DNA of 64,000 nucleotides from Acanthochromis polyacanthus (Eukaryota; Chordata; Actinopteri; Pomacentridae). Below, piece after piece: positions 24,798-37,460 of the stretch. A program made the translations under genes and the position numbers. How positions within the stretch are numbered: position 1 is the stretch's first letter; the number at the start of each line of letters is the position of its first letter. The stretch covers positions 7,483,489-7,547,488 of the forward strand of contig NC_067113.1 of assembly GCF_021347895.1 (NCBI RefSeq), written 5' to 3'. Below the pieces are notes generated by a model. It saw nothing but the letters and a program-made list of their open reading frames with translations. It was not told the origin of the DNA and did not search any database.

Positions 24798-26494
24798 AAA
24801 ATATCTAGAAGCTAAGATGAAACCGTGTTCGTCACTCGTAGTCATGCAATTGTATTCATTTTTTAGCATGCTGGAAAGAAATAACAGCATAACTTGTGTT
24901 CAGAATGAACCTTTATCAGGGAAAAGCAATAGAGACCTGTACATAAAACCCTCAGGAGGAAAATGACAGACATTAATCTTCTACAGTGTCTTTAACCATC
25001 TGCTGTAATGGGGACAGTTCGTTGCCAAGTGCCTCTTTTTATATTAGACAAATTAAGCAATTTACTAGAAATATATTCATAATGCACTCTCAGGTCACAT
25101 AATATTTGCACTTAAAAATTAATCCTGCACATTTGCAGCCAGGAGAAGACATAAAATTTGCTGAATGTGGGAACTGCCTTCCTGCTCCGTCCCATCTCAG
25201 CGGGATTTCAAAAAGATGATAGCAAGTTAATATCATCAGGCGATCTATTGATTGCGCTTGTCAGCTTTTACAATCTGGCCTCATCTATTGGTCTCCACAC
25301 CTTCCGTCTAATTTAAGAGTGGGAGAGGAGGTGAGACCGTCCCCTACCTGACAAACTGCTGCCGCCTCATCCATCCAGCTTCAGCGCCCGTCTTCCAGCT
25401 GCACATGAGAGCCCTATCATGGTTCACTAATCCTCCTCATTAAGCTGGGCCCCAAGGCTCTCGTTAATGTACATCTATTCCCTCGTGCCTTGTACCAGAC
25501 TCATGACTTTCATCTTTGGCAGCATGTGCAGATGTCATGAATTTGCCATGTGCAATATAGTATGTGTGTCAGGATTTTGATGTCTCTGTCAGCTGCAGGA
25601 CCAGATAAGACGGGGAAGGGCGGCTGTAGCTTTAAGAGTTGCAGGGGTAGTTTTGATACCATGTGTATATTTGGTGTTTGATGCTCCAGGTAAAGCCTCC
25701 GGGCAGCATCCATCTCTGCATTTATTGCTGTTATTCTTTATGTTTTTCTTATTGCAGTATTTGTTTGCCAAACTCACCCTGAAGTTGTGAGAGGAAAAAA
25801 CAAATATACTTTTTATAGCTTGAAAAATTGAGTTTGCTTCACAGAACATAATTCTGTCCGCTCTTCGGCTTGTGTAAAGGTTGTGGCAGAACGGCAAATG
25901 CTCAGGGGATCTATATTAACCTCCCTTTGATGTTACCCATGCAGCCTGTGAGCTCTTTGGATTTCCCTATTAAAAGCCTTTCTGATTCATCTTGGAAACA
26001 ACTGAGACCAATTGGAAAGCCGCATCGTCGGGGACCGACCTGCATCTGAAAATCCCAGCAACGCAGCACGCACTTCCAGTTGAATACCGTCCTTTGACAA
26101 ACGGTGCTAAAATTCCGGTGACAGGCAGCGGGAGATGGGCTCGGAGGATACAAATCATCTGCTCCGAGACTGAATCACAAAGTTGAACAGCTTTGGCTCT
26201 CTATCAAAAAATATGCTCCGCGTGATGGCGTGTTCTATTAATAAATGACTTGTGGTGAGGATTTTTTTTTCTTTTAATCTCAGAATGGGAGGGGAATGGG
26301 TGTGAAATACCGTTTCATAGAAGATTTGAATGTGTCTGACAAGGTATTAAACTCAAGAACCAGGGGTGGCCTAGGTGTTAACAGCAAAACATTACTCAAC
26401 AGTTTTCTTTATGGGCCACATTAGACGCAGCATATCAGTTTTGTTGTGTAGAATCCTTGTAAGTCCAACTTTTGACTTTTCACTTTCATTTAGA
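24798..26494. other. Unassigned; possible conserved non-coding blocks near 25.1-26.2 kb
   Basis: No transposon ends. The stretches 25120-25500 and 25900-26230 are free of simple repeats, with balanced composition unlike the flanks. Opposing short frames are present, none convincing. They are candidate regulatory DNA by texture only. Confidence 0.2.
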
Positions 26495-26695
26495 TAAACT
26501 ATGCACCGGCTGCACAGTGACTTGGTGGTTAGCACTTTCACTTTGCAGCTAGAAGATCTCCAGTTCACGTCCTGGCCTTCCTGGGATCTTTCTGCATGGA
26601 GTTTGCACGTTCTCCCTGTACATGTGTGGGTTTTCTCCGGGTTCTGCAGCTTCCTCCCGCACTCCAAAAACATGTTCAGGTACTTCACTGGCTTA
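26495..26695 (+). repeat. tRNA-derived SINE, 5' part
   Basis: It runs 'ggctgcacagtgacttggtggttagcactttc', 'agaagatctccagttcacg', 'tgcatggagtttgcacgttctccctgtacatgtgtgggttttctccgggttctgcagcttcctcccgcactccaaaaacatg'. This corresponds to the first half of the complete inverted copy at 44052-44414. Box A-like 'tggttagcact' and box B-like 'agttcacgtcc' are in place. The 3' half and tail are missing. Confidence 0.8.
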
Positions 26696-26870
26696 AATAC
26701 GTGATTGCCATGCTAGAAACAAACTGTCTTTCCTGTTTAGGTAATGTAGAGTTAAAGTGATTCCCAACTTGTTAAATTGTCTTTATTATGTCGCTCAAGT
26801 CAGATGTTTTAATGTGAAATTTGCTTCTTACAGCAGTCATGAGTCAAAGTTAAAGGGAGACAATATTGTA

Positions 26871-27160
26871 CGGAGGGTCCTTGGTTGGTTTATGATGTCC
26901 TCCACCTACAGTGTTTTGTCATTACTTCAGAACTGGTTACGCTGCGTGGAACTAGTTGGCTAGCGGAGTGGAAAAATTCGTTGTCACGCTTCGCTGGAAG
27001 AGGAAGAGGGCTTTATTTACATTCACCGGTTGTATGCCATGACTTTTCAAAAGAACTGATCGATATCATAATGAGCGTCTTGTGAGTTCTGTCTTGCGGT
27101 GAAAACCAACTTATATTGTGCCATAGGACATGAACTCCAGCATAAGTAAAGGACCCCCTG
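26871..27160. mobile_element. Tigger-like miniature element
   Basis: The ends are 'cggagggtccttggtt' and 'gtaaaggaccccctg', with TA on both sides (26869-26870, 27161-27162). The inner block 'ttatttacattcaccggttgta' is the inverted version of 'tacaaccggagaatgtaaac' in the 13.0-kb and 38.4-kb copies, so it is the same family in the opposite orientation. It is 290 bp and non-coding. Confidence 0.8.
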
Positions 27161-27162
27161 TA

Positions 27163-27979
27163 TTTCCATGGTGCTATTTGTCTTTAGTCTACTATACATC
27201 GTCAAGCCCTATGGGAAACAGTTAGCCAATAATATTTAAATACTTTTAATGTTCTTGTTTGTGTGTGCCACATAATCTCACAACCACTCTGGACCAATTA
27301 GGAATTTGATTTACAGTGTGCTGCTCAGTACAATAAAGAAACATTAAAAAAATAGAGACTTTACAGTAATTCATCAGAGGCACTAACTGTGAAAAGAAAA
27401 CGGATGAGGCTCCGCACTCCTATCACCATATTAATATGGACTGCCCTGTGGGATTGTGACCAAGCAGTGTAACTATACCACTGCATTCACACAGTTTTCC
27501 AACTCTGACATAGAATTCTGACATTGTAACAGGTGTAACTGACAAAAAAATCACAACCCTGACATGTAAAATACAAACCATGCTTTATGGCATTAAACCA
27601 CTTTATTACAATTAAATCTTCATTGCATTTATTGCATCCTGTAAGTCATGACCCCCTTGCAAACTTACTTTAACTACAATCTGTGTTGCCCAAATGAAAG
27701 CAGACAAACATTATTTTGAAAATGAACCGTACAACAATGAAACTAATCAGACATATGTTGGATTTTCTTCTACAGCAACCCTGCAATGAAACTATTCATG
27801 TGAACTCCACTGAAGATTAGCGCGTGTTGACCTCTAAGCTAATTTTATACATGGTTCCTTCACTGAAACCTGGTAATCGTTTACCAAAGTGGAGCTACAG
27901 ACACTGAGGGTTCGTTTAAACAAACACACCTAATCCAACAACTCAGGGCCCTTGTTCATGAAATTTGCTAACATGCAAT
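27163..27979. other. Unassigned non-coding sequence
   Basis: Nothing recognised. Confidence 0.35.
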
Positions 27980-28256
27980 CGACAACAAGATATGAAGAGC
28001 TCATTTGCAAAAACAGGTAACTCCGTTTTCAGAAAACTCATTTTTTTTATTGCTTACTTGTGATAATAATAATAATAACACTAATAATTTATTTTTTCTT
28101 TATTTTGTCATGTATTTTTTTGACTGAGTCAAATCAACTCAACTTCAGTTTGACTGATATTATCTCAAATAAACAATAAAAAAAGTTTTCTGAAAATTTA
28201 TCAAAACGGAGTTATCTGTTTTTGCAAATGAACTCTTCATATATTCTCTTGTGTTA
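27980..28256. mobile_element. Foldback (long inverted repeat) element
   Basis: The left arm (about 27980-28055) runs through 'tatgaagagctcatttgcaaaaacaggtaactccgttttcagaaaact'. It is the imperfect inverted copy of the right arm (about 28175-28256), which contains 'aaacggagttatctgtttttgcaaatgaactcttcata'. A 110-bp AT-rich loop with ATA triplets separates them. It could form a long hairpin. No clear target duplication was found and the superfamily is unassigned. Confidence 0.75.
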
Positions 28257-29080
28257 AATCTGCATTTTTGACATATCAAAAGAAACAGTTAGAAAACTTG
28301 CACTTTTATCTGGCACTATTTTCCATCTGCATGTATGGAAGGATAGATATTATAACTCAATGCATAGTATGACTTAATGTCATGCACCACTGGCTTTCTA
28401 TATCCATGCTTTAGTTTAACTTCCTCCAACTTCCTCTGACATGTTTCCCAATCAGATTTATAGAGGTTGCAGTGTAACAATTACATTTTTGACAGCCTTT
28501 GAATGAGTTGGACAGACTTGGCTATTACCCTATTGTACATGACTGCATTGTATATCAGACTTGTTTATTCATTATACATGAATGTATTTAAAAAATGCTC
28601 ACCCAGCACAGCAGGGAATGCACATTCAGCCTACAAATGCACATGTAATTATAATTTTTCAATAGACTTTTAATTGCACTATGTTGGCAGTATAGTAATT
28701 ACAGTCTGGAAGCATATGTTTGGCTTTGCGTGCACTGAGTCAGCCATTGTTGAAAACACAGAGGACATGTAACAGGAGTGCTGGGTCAAATGTGTGCATT
28801 TTCTTCAACTACGGACCCTGGGAGGGATAAATTCCAGAATTCTCGACTGATTTATATGGTACAGTCAGAATTCACCTTTGCTAGAGTTTCATCCACATAA
28901 GCTCAGGCAGTCAACAGTTAAAGTCTATTACAGCCTTAAATGGGCCACACACACTGAGAAACAGTCACTTTCATGGCAAAATAAGTGTGTTCTGCATTCA
29001 TTTTAATAATCCTGCTTGTTATTTTTAAGGAGATTTCATTTTGCCAAGTTACCAGCATGAATCTGTGAAAACACACGAAT
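28257..29080. other. Unassigned non-coding sequence
   Basis: Nothing recognised; short frames only. Confidence 0.35.
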
Positions 29081-29085
29081 GAGGA

Positions 29086-29961
29086 TGTTACGGCCACCAG
29101 TGTTGGTGTGCCATTTTGTTTTGAGGTGGTGTCCTGTAGGGCATTTGTGTGGGCTCAGCTGTTTGTTGCAGAGTCTTTAGAACCCCAGCTGCCGGCCATT
29201 TCAGCTGATGACGCCGGAGCTGACGACCTGCACTGCAGTCTGGTTTTTCCCCACCCTTCGACCTTTCTGATTGGGCCATCCTCCAGCTCTCCTCCTCCTT
29301 GGACCAACCAGAGGCAGCCAGGCACCACACCTGCAAGCTATAAAGCTGCCACCGTGCCATTAGTCTTGGTGGCTGGTACTTTGACCAGTCCACCCTGGTG
29401 CCTCTTTGTGTGTGGAACTTTGTGTTTTGGTCTGCAGGTACGGTGGTGGCTTGGCGGGTACCACAGACATTTCGGTCGGAGATACTTGTGGTGAGATCTG
29501 CCGACACTCTGGGTTTCTGTTGGCGGCTGCTATCTTGGTATGGAGCTTGCTGCCGAGCGGAGACTGAGGCTCAAATTAGCAGCCTGCCACTTTAGTGAAG
29601 AAGCCACTTTGTCTTAGAGTCTTTGTGAACTGTGAAATCAATGAGTGTGAGGCACCAGTTTTGTTCGGTTCGTTTGTACACATTTTTGTATTAGTTTTTG
29701 TTCCTGGTGGTGGGTGTTGCTTCTGTAGTTCGGTTTGGCTAGGGAGTTTAGTTGTTTTCTTTGTGTTTAGCTTAGTTACAAACTCTGTTAGCCTTTGTTA
29801 TGTTTTATTCCGTTCTTTGTTTTGGCAACACTCACCAGTTTTGTGTGTTATTGTCACTTTTACATTCCTTTTGCTACTAAGCAATAAATCCCTTAACCTA
29901 AGCCAATACTACCTGGTTATTTTGTTGCCTCCAGCCAACCCCTAGAGGTTGGATCGTAACA
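29086..29961 (+). mobile_element. Solo LTR of a retrotransposon (Gypsy-like)
   Basis: It begins TGTTACGG and ends CGTAACA, so it has the TG..CA boundaries with an inverted TGTTACG terminus. A perfect 5-bp duplication 'gagga' flanks it (29081-29085 and 29962-29966), as expected for integrase-mediated insertion. Within it, a TATA-like 'tataaag' (29339-29345) and a polyadenylation signal 'aataaa' (29883-29888) are spaced as in a U3-R-U5 LTR, fixing the plus orientation. No internal gag/pol sequence, primer-binding site or second LTR adjoins it, so it is a solo LTR left by LTR-LTR recombination. The Gypsy label rests on the TGTTACGG terminus common in fish Gypsy LTRs (memory). The frames inside (29088-29507 minus, 29108-29494 plus, 29595-29945 plus) are chance. 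Confidence 0.92.
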
Positions 29962-29966
29962 GAGGA

Positions 29967-30299
29967 CAGAAAACTTTGATTAAAAGCTACATGTTCACTC
30001 ATCTATTGGGATAAATATTCATTCCAATCTTAACCGACTTATTTCATCGGAAACATTTGGGACAAGATCATCGCAAGTCTCATATGAACAATTATTTTTT
30101 GTGTTTATGCTTTTTTCAGTGCAGCCGTCTCTATTTTTATAGATACAAATATAGAATCAAATCAAACTGATTAGAGAAATGAACACTTTATATGACAAGT
30201 ACTCCAGATTACAGAGAGCGTATTTCTTTTTACCTTGAACATTTCATAAAGGGAACTGAATGTAGTTAAGTGACATCAGGAAGAATGATTTCACTGTGA
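29967..30299. other. Unassigned non-coding sequence
   Basis: Nothing recognised. Confidence 0.35.
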
Positions 30300-30870
30300 A
30301 AGAACACCTTATTCATCCGCCAAGGAATGAAGTTATGTGACGATCTGCATTGGTTTGTCTGTCTGTTAGCAACATTACTCAAAAATGGACCAACAGATTT
30401 GGATGAAATTTTAAGGGAAGGTCGGAAATGACACAAGGACCAAGTGATTAGATTTTGACAGTGATCCAGATTGTAGTCTGGATCCACAGATTTGTTAAAG
30501 ATTTCTGCATCATTGCGAGATAGCAGCACAGCGTCACTGTAACTATGACAACAAATGAGCGCTATGTCAGCTGCTTGCTGACCATCACATGATTGCATTC
30601 CTACTACAAATTGACTTATCGAGACTTATCCATCAGAAATTATACAATGAACAACTGATTAAATTATGGGGGTGTTTTTGAGTCCCATCAATTCCTGCCG
30701 CCCGCTACATATTTAGGTCACGTGATTCGGTATCCATACATAACGTCTACATGCGTAACACACGCCTGTGCTCAGCGCAAGGTCGTTTTGTTTGTGGGTA
30801 CATCTATATAAATGGCCACATTCTATGTTGCCGTGATTTCTAATCATCAATAACTAACAAACAAATGCTG
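30300..30870 (-). repeat. RTE-like retroposon, copy C
   Basis: Inverted relative to copy A. On the minus strand it runs from 'gatgtacccacaaacaaaacgacc', through 'gagcacaggcgtgtgttacgcatg' and 'agttacagtgacgctgtg', to 'gctaacagacagacaaacc'. The end lies near 'ccgccaaggaatgaag' on the plus strand, the counterpart of the 'ggcggcgtaat' tail. It is the longest copy without an inserted micro-element. It is non-coding; the 110-codon minus frame inside is an accident. Confidence 0.7.
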
Positions 30871-32603
30871 AATTTCTGACAGTGCCTTATGGGGGAATGA
30901 ACAGCCTTAGCTGGGTACTGTGCTTTCTGAGTGCCTGTCTAGTTCTGTTAGTGTTCAGCTTAGAGGCTATCGCATTGTCTTTTCTCTCCTAAAAAAAAAA
31001 AAAAGACAAATTTTTCCCTTCTGACGGTCATTTTAAAATAACAAGGAATCTATTTATTTTTATGGAAAATACTCTGTCAGTTATTTGATGCCCAGTGTTA
31101 CTCTCTTTCAGAGGCTGTTACCTGTAATGATCACACCTATTGATCACCTTCCTTGGTGTCTCGTATTTAAGGGAGAGTTTCTGCTTTACCAAACCCGTCT
31201 AACCTGTTTCATTCTGCTAATAATTAATACTTCCTATTATCACACTTCTATGACCTGGAAACTGTTTTCCCTCCACCATCATTGAGAATATTCCAATCTT
31301 TTAAATGAGGAGATGAGAGTCAAGTAGAGAGATGGCTCTGGATGGCTGGAATCTGTTCACTGACTGGGAAGCTGATCTAAGGGGAAAGTAAATGGAAGTG
31401 GCCATACTGCTGTGGGAACAGTTTTACTATGATGCTGCAAGGTGTTTGATGCACTAGGCCTGTATTAACTGTATAAACGAAAATGGTAGCAGCAGCAGGG
31501 GCATGATGTTAATAATAAGAAAAAAAAGTCAAAATGAAACAAAAAAGCTTGTGTAGAATCCTGAATGAATGCAGCTTTTCATTTTTCTCCGTCAACCAAA
31601 AAAAGTCATTTTTGTTTTCCTTCTAGTTTTCCATATGAAGTTCATCCTCACAAACTGTTTTCTTTTTGTAAAAGGAACCCATTCAAGAAGTCTTATTGGC
31701 CAAATGAATTGTACCCCTAGTTTGAAGTGTTTTAGTGAGATTAAAAACATAAGTTTAATGTATTTACTCATATTTGTTTTAGTTTTGTTTTTCCATGTTT
31801 GAGAATGTAATGTAATCTTGACCTTTCGGGGACTTGACACACACAATATTATTTTGTTTTTACATTATTTCAGTACTTCCTCGACCTTTGTGATCTCTGT
31901 GTCATCTTGGACCATGTTCACATCAAAAATAACCCAGGATCAAAACAGCGTTGCAAGAGGTCTGCATTTGTGTGGGTGTGTTGCTACAGGTGCTGGTGAG
32001 ATGTCAAAACACGGGAGCAGGAAATGTAGTTTAAAGGCCTGTCAGGCACCGACACAATGCTCAGCCGCTTGCGTTTCTTCTAGGGCAGGATTTTACAGTT
32101 CTCAATGGTTTCCACTGGGTGGGCAAAGTTGAGGATTTTTGTCTGCTGTCTTGATTCTGGCAAAATAAATGTTATCACAGTTCTACAAGCTACAAGGCAT
32201 TCTGTCTGATATGTGTGCTCCTTTATATTTGATAGACCAACACAGTGCTCTTCAAACTACACTGGAATCTATGTGCTGTTGCCCAAAATTGAGGGAGCTC
32301 ACACATATGAACATGAAGGCTGCATCCATCTGACACAATGTTACTGTTGCTCTGAATGGACCCTCATTGGTTTTTGGTTTTCCATCGTCACCCAGACATG
32401 CAGACAGACTGCTGAATGTATTCCTTTGATCTTTTTTTTTTTTTTTTTTTAGATTAAAAATTTCAGCATTTCAAATAACAAAGCCAGTGGTAATTTGTAT
32501 TCTAAATCTCTTTGACACTTTCTGAATTATATAGATGTCAGGATAAAATCACATTTTTAGTTTTGGCCTTAATGGGTAGTTTTCCGCTGCAGGAACTTTC
32601 ATT
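30871..32603. other. Unassigned non-coding sequence with poly-A and poly-T tracts
   Basis: It contains an A run near 30990-31004 and a T run near 32430-32450. Small frames (31569-31802, 31592-31846) overlap antisense. No gene is supported. Confidence 0.35.
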
Positions 32604-33060
32604 CATCCATCCATCCATCCATCCATCCATCCATCCATCCATCCATCCATCCATCCATCCATCCATCCATCATCTATACAGCACTTAATCCTCATTAGGG
32701 TCCATAGGGCTGGAAGTCTATCCCAGCTGACTTAGGGTGAAGGCAGGGAACACCTGAACATTGCATTATTATATAATCAAACATATCAGTTGCAACAAAC
32801 TAATAGAAATATGCCATTTTTTTTTAGAAAGTTATGATTATAATGGATTTCAGAGATAATTTCCTCTTATCTACAAATGTATCTTGTTGAATTTTTCATA
32901 TGAATTTCGTCAAACTTACATACTGAAATCTTCCAGTCTATTGCAGTCTCAAAATGTTTTTTTGACTGTGGGAGGAAGCTGCAGAACCTGGAGTAAACTC
33001 CATGCAGAAAGATACCGGGAAGGCCGGAACGGGAACCAGGGATCTTCTAGCTGCAAGGCC
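32604..33060 (-). repeat. tRNA-derived SINE with (ATCC)n tail, rearranged copy
   Basis: A pure ATCC tetranucleotide tail (32604-32672) is followed by 'tctatacagcacttaatcctcattagggtcc', 'tatcccagctgacttagggtgaaggcaggg', and, from 32955, 'gactgtgggaggaagctgcagaacctggagtaaactccatgcagaaag' and 'gggatcttctagctgcaagg'. These are the outer blocks of the intact minus-strand SINE at 44052-44414. The middle 200 bp (32755-32950) shows no similarity to the SINE, so it has been replaced or is extremely diverged. Confidence 0.8.
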
Positions 33061-34223
33061 GACCACCAAGGATGTTTACAGAATGACCTGAACTGCTCCT
33101 GTAGAACCTATTTTAGCTTCATTCTAGGGTGATAAAAAGTACATAAGTGCTTCTGACTGGCCCTGAACAAACTCCTGTGTGGGTTTTGATGCTAATTTGT
33201 TAATCTCAAAGATTTGTTCAAACTCAGAGAGGCCATGAAGTGTTATTTTTATGGTATTTTGATGTCCTGGTAGAATATCAGTCTCCTAACATCGTCATCT
33301 CATATGTAGCATTCACCATACAGGCTAACATCGCAAACCCGTCATTGTTCTGCTCCCTTCATAGTCAAATAAGTGGAGTTACATCCAGTAGTTACTATTT
33401 GTTACGGGTGTGGCACACTCAGATTTGGCCTTATAGTCAAAGTGTTGGATTCTCTACTTCTTTGGAAACAGAAAGGCTCAGGGACCAAATCGTAAGAGAC
33501 AATAACAAAATTGGAAGCCGTCTGAATGATGCTCCCTTCCTCTGTTATTATTTGCAATATACCAATCGCCATATGAATATGTAATTATTTTACAAACCTG
33601 ATTTTCTTTACAGTTGAAGTGCTTTAGGAAAAGCAGTAAAAGTTTTATGTTGAGTGTTGCTCTGGATTTAGTGAGTTACAGAGAGCTGTAACTGAAGCTG
33701 CTCTTTTAGCTTGTATTTAGACAGCTATATATGCCAAATGGGTTGCCAAGAAATCTGTTTAGTGTTCTTTTTTTCTGCTTCTTTTAAACAATGCACCACT
33801 CATGTACAGAGTATCACCGAATTACCTTCATAGTAAAAGTAAATAAATCCATAAAGCCTAGTAATGCCAAATCAACATCTCTGGTGTCTAATTTCCTATT
33901 ATTTCTAAGCATTTTATGAATATATTTACAATGGATGCAGAGAAAATCAAATCCTTGCAGAATTTAAACTACACTGAAGGTAAAACTACGTTTATTATGT
34001 CTATATGTTCAGATTTTACTGTGCGATGAGTGATTTCTGAGACTATAACTAACTTCCCTTGTGTTTCAAACACCTGCTCTTTCACTGATATGCAGCAGTA
34101 CCTTTACCTCTCCATCTGTGCCTCCCTTACAGGAATATGAATTAACGTTTCACAGGTGGAAAGTTCACAAACTATATGGAAAAGAGAATCATTTCTAACA
34201 ACATTTACTAATTGCTGCAATCG

Positions 34224-34259
<36 letters not shown>

Positions 34260-35860
34260 ATGCATGTGTATGAGTGTGTGTGTTTTCTCATGCTGTTTCA
34301 TTCACCACTCACCAGTGTCTGCAAATGACTGTGCTGCTTGCTCACACAAATGAAGATGATAAAGGTCAAACAGGCTGAAATGATGTAAGTGAATTATTAT
34401 TCCAGTAGTAATGACACAGAGGATGGTTCTTGTTTCTATTCAAACGTTGCCTTCTTTCACATCAACTCTCACCTTTCCAGGTGTGTAGAGGAAGCTTTTT
34501 TTTTCTGTTTAAAGTTAGAATGTCAGAAAACCTTGCAGCATTACCGAAGAAGTCCAGTCATCTCCACTCGGTTCAGACTATATCAGTACATCAAGAAAGG
34601 GAAAACTTTGTTAGCCTGTTTAAGGTGCTTAGCTGCAACACTCTTTACATTTCCTGTTTAAGCTCTTGTGGTTATTGATCCTTTATCAAAGAAAGGACTT
34701 GCCAATATAAATTGACTGACTGTTGTGTGTGTAAAAGCTCTAAATCTTTATTGGAATGCTTGTCATTAGGAGGGAATGAATGCTGGGCTGGCTTAAAGGC
34801 AGGAGAACAGTATTAGACTCAGTGAGGACTATAAGGGGCTGTATACTCATGTTGGGATAAATGTTGTTGTGACAGTAGTTGTCCTGCCAAATGATGAATC
34901 AATTATTGGCAAAAGGATCATTCTGCCTTAGGGATGTTTTGTTTTTTTGCTTGGAAATTCTCAACCCTCCCTCCTTTCTTCAATTTTACACTACTTCTCA
35001 TTTTTGCATTTTTTTATCCATCTTTGATATTACTGTCTTCTCAATGTCAAAAGATGCTTGGTATTCATGAAGACCACTGTGTGATATGATTTAAACTTAG
35101 CTTGGCTCATCACTGGCCCACACATCCACCAACCTCACAGGGAAAGAAAGGCTCCAGATGGCCGGTCCGCCTGTGTCAACCAAATTGGAGTAAACACACT
35201 TATGCTCCTCCATGCTTAGACATCAAGGATGACATAGTTTGTAGTTCTAAACAGGCCAAAGAACTTCTTAACCCACTTCCAGAGCTATAATGGAGGAATA
35301 AGTAAAGCTACAGAATGGATATTAAACGTATGAATTAATGTTGCGCCTATGCCAATATTTTTTGTCTGATGATTTCAGTTAAGCAAGTGTAGAGCCGTCC
35401 TTAGTCAGTCATATCTTGGGGTCTTTCATGATTTTCATGATATAATTGGGATGGTATCAGAGGCAAACCACTAGAAACAAGAATGTAAATGAAAAAGTCC
35501 AAGAGGACAGAATGGGTTGTCTATTTTTTAACCTTTCATCAATTTTGCCGTGGGATGTACACAAGGGCATCCTATGATTCTGCTGTGGAAGTTATCATAC
35601 ATTGTTGGAGAGATGTTCGTAAAATTCTAATACATATGTCTTTCTGCCTGGATGTCATAAGGCATCCAAGATGCAATGTTGCCTTTGGTCAGCTATGATA
35701 GACCACACAGGATAAATGCTCAATTGTTGTACCCAACATCAGTTTTCAGTCCTGATTCCATGCATATTTTTGGTTTCTTAAATGCTGACAATATGCAAGT
35801 TTAACCTAGCACAAAGTGAATTATTTTTGTTTTCATTCAAAAAAAACCCAACATGAACTG
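33061..35860. other. Unassigned non-coding sequence with a (GT)n tract
   Basis: A GT microsatellite occupies 34225-34257. Several frames of 60-114 codons (for example 33240-33584, 34389-34661) have no domains or coding context. No transposon ends are recognised. Confidence 0.35.
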
Positions 35861-35864
35861 TCTC

Positions 35865-36110
35865 AGTGAGGTGTTGGGACACCGCAAGCCTCTAGAACAG
35901 CATCTGTGCTCCTTTTCATAGTTTCTTAAAGTTTCTGGAAGTCTGTGGGAGGGTAAACAACATCTCTCTCTAAAAGATATCCCCTTATTTAGTGTTTTAA
36001 TGATGTTGACGGGTCTGTCTACCATTGGTGTCCAGTTAGTTTGAGTTGTGGTAAACTGTGAAGGCCAGAGCAAAGGTACATACAGCTTGAGGACAATTAC
36101 TCTCCACATT
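35865..36110 (+). repeat. Probable decayed teleost transposon fragment
   Basis: The blocks 'gaggtgttgggacaccgcaagcctctagaacagcatctgtgctc', 'gggagggtaaacaacatctctctctaaaagatatccc' and 'actgtgaaggccagagcaaagg' resemble a repeat I have seen in many fish genomes. No termini or duplications are visible and the superfamily is not assigned. Confidence 0.3.
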
Positions 36111-36797
36111 TATTGAGGGTTTGTAACCAAACAATCTATTAGAGAAGTTTCATTTTTCCACTTACACATAAAAGAGAAATTCATGTGTCACCAGTTACTG
36201 TGCCCAGTGTCAAGATGTAATGAGAGAGAAAGAGCGTGGGTGTTTAAGTGGTAGATGGATGTCATACACTACACATACATTCCTTTTCAAACATTCTCAG
36301 TCAAAACTGATGATCTTGTTTGGCAATAGGATTGTTGAAACATTGCTTTCACTTTTACTCTTCAGACTCAGTTTACCCAACAAAGGAAGATATAATTTAG
36401 CATGTGTGAAGAGTTTTATATCTTATGTTGCTGTTTGGTAGATGTACTCCAAAGTCTGACAAAATATCTGTATTGATGTCATCGGCGTTATGTCAGATTT
36501 GATGTGAAAATCATAAATGGGCATGTTTGACCCAAAAAAAATGTCATTGAGAAGGTTAACAGAAGACACAAGTTGAGTTGTAGTCCAGCACTTGGGTCCA
36601 GAATGAAAATACCTCACTAACTACTAGATATAGTGCATACACTTGTCTATAGATCTTCATGCTTAGTGGATGAATCCTGACTTTACAGAATATGTCCTAA
36701 ACATTTGGCATGTTAGTCCATTAATTGTGATCATGCCTATGCATACTGTACATCCTCAAGAAGCTGCTAGCATGGCTTTAAACGCTTAGTCTTTTTC
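36111..36797. other. Unassigned non-coding sequence
   Basis: Nothing recognised. Confidence 0.35.
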
Positions 36798-36805
36798 CTT
36801 CTCTC

Positions 36806-37452
36806 TAGGGCTGGACCCGGATATCTGAATATTTGTTCGCTACAGCGGTATCCGGATATTAATTTTGGTATCTGTATATTCATTTTTGGTATCCGAATAT
36901 TCGGTCGGACGTTACCGGGCGGAACAAATATGCGGCGTTACTGTCTTCCCTCCAGCTTTGGCCCACATTGGCTCATCCCGCCATGTGATCACGCAAACAT
37001 ATACACATATGTCTTTGACATGTACACATATGTCGATGTGATCACCCCCTCCTCCCCCCAGACGAAAATATTTGGAGCTCGTCTCTTCCCTTTGCCTTCG
37101 GCCCACTTCGGTTCATCCCGTCATGTTTGGCTCATCTCAGCTCATCCATTCGTGTTTGTTACCACCACCCGAATGGCCGGGTGGCTGTCAACTCTGACGT
37201 CACACTTCATTTCCTTGCATAAACACAAGACAAGATGCTGAAGACCTCCGCTGTTTGGGAATTCTTCAGTTTAACTGAAGACAAAACGAAGGCAAATTTT
37301 GGACCCGGGAGACCAGACGAATATTCGGGCTGTCTCCACCACAAGCCCAGCCCCCCCATCGGATGTTACGGGGCAGAACGAATATTCGGATATTCGTCTT
37401 TAATAGGGTCCGAATAACCGGAGGCCAGAAACCACTATTCGGGCCAGCCCTA
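36806..37452. mobile_element. hAT-type miniature element
   Basis: The ends 'tagggctggacccggat' and 'attcgggccagcccta' are inverted repeats. A perfect 8-bp duplication 'cttctctc' lies at 36798-36805 and 37453-37460. The subterminal parts are also complementary, with repeated 'gaatattcgg', 'tccggatatt' and 'gttaccgggcggaac' / 'gttacggggcagaac' words. It is 647 bp, GC-richer than its surroundings, with no hAT transposase motif. The opposing frames inside (36912-37106, 36930-37241) are consequences of the palindromic, GC-rich interior. Confidence 0.9.
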
Positions 37453-37460
37453 CTTCTCTC

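Noticed and set aside
29088..29945. Three long frames (139, 128 and 116 codons)
   Set aside because: All lie inside the solo LTR, on both strands, in GC-richer sequence where stops are rarer.
32604..32672. Regular tandem repeat that might suggest an array
   Set aside because: It is a pure ATCC tetranucleotide SINE tail with no spacers, not a CRISPR array.
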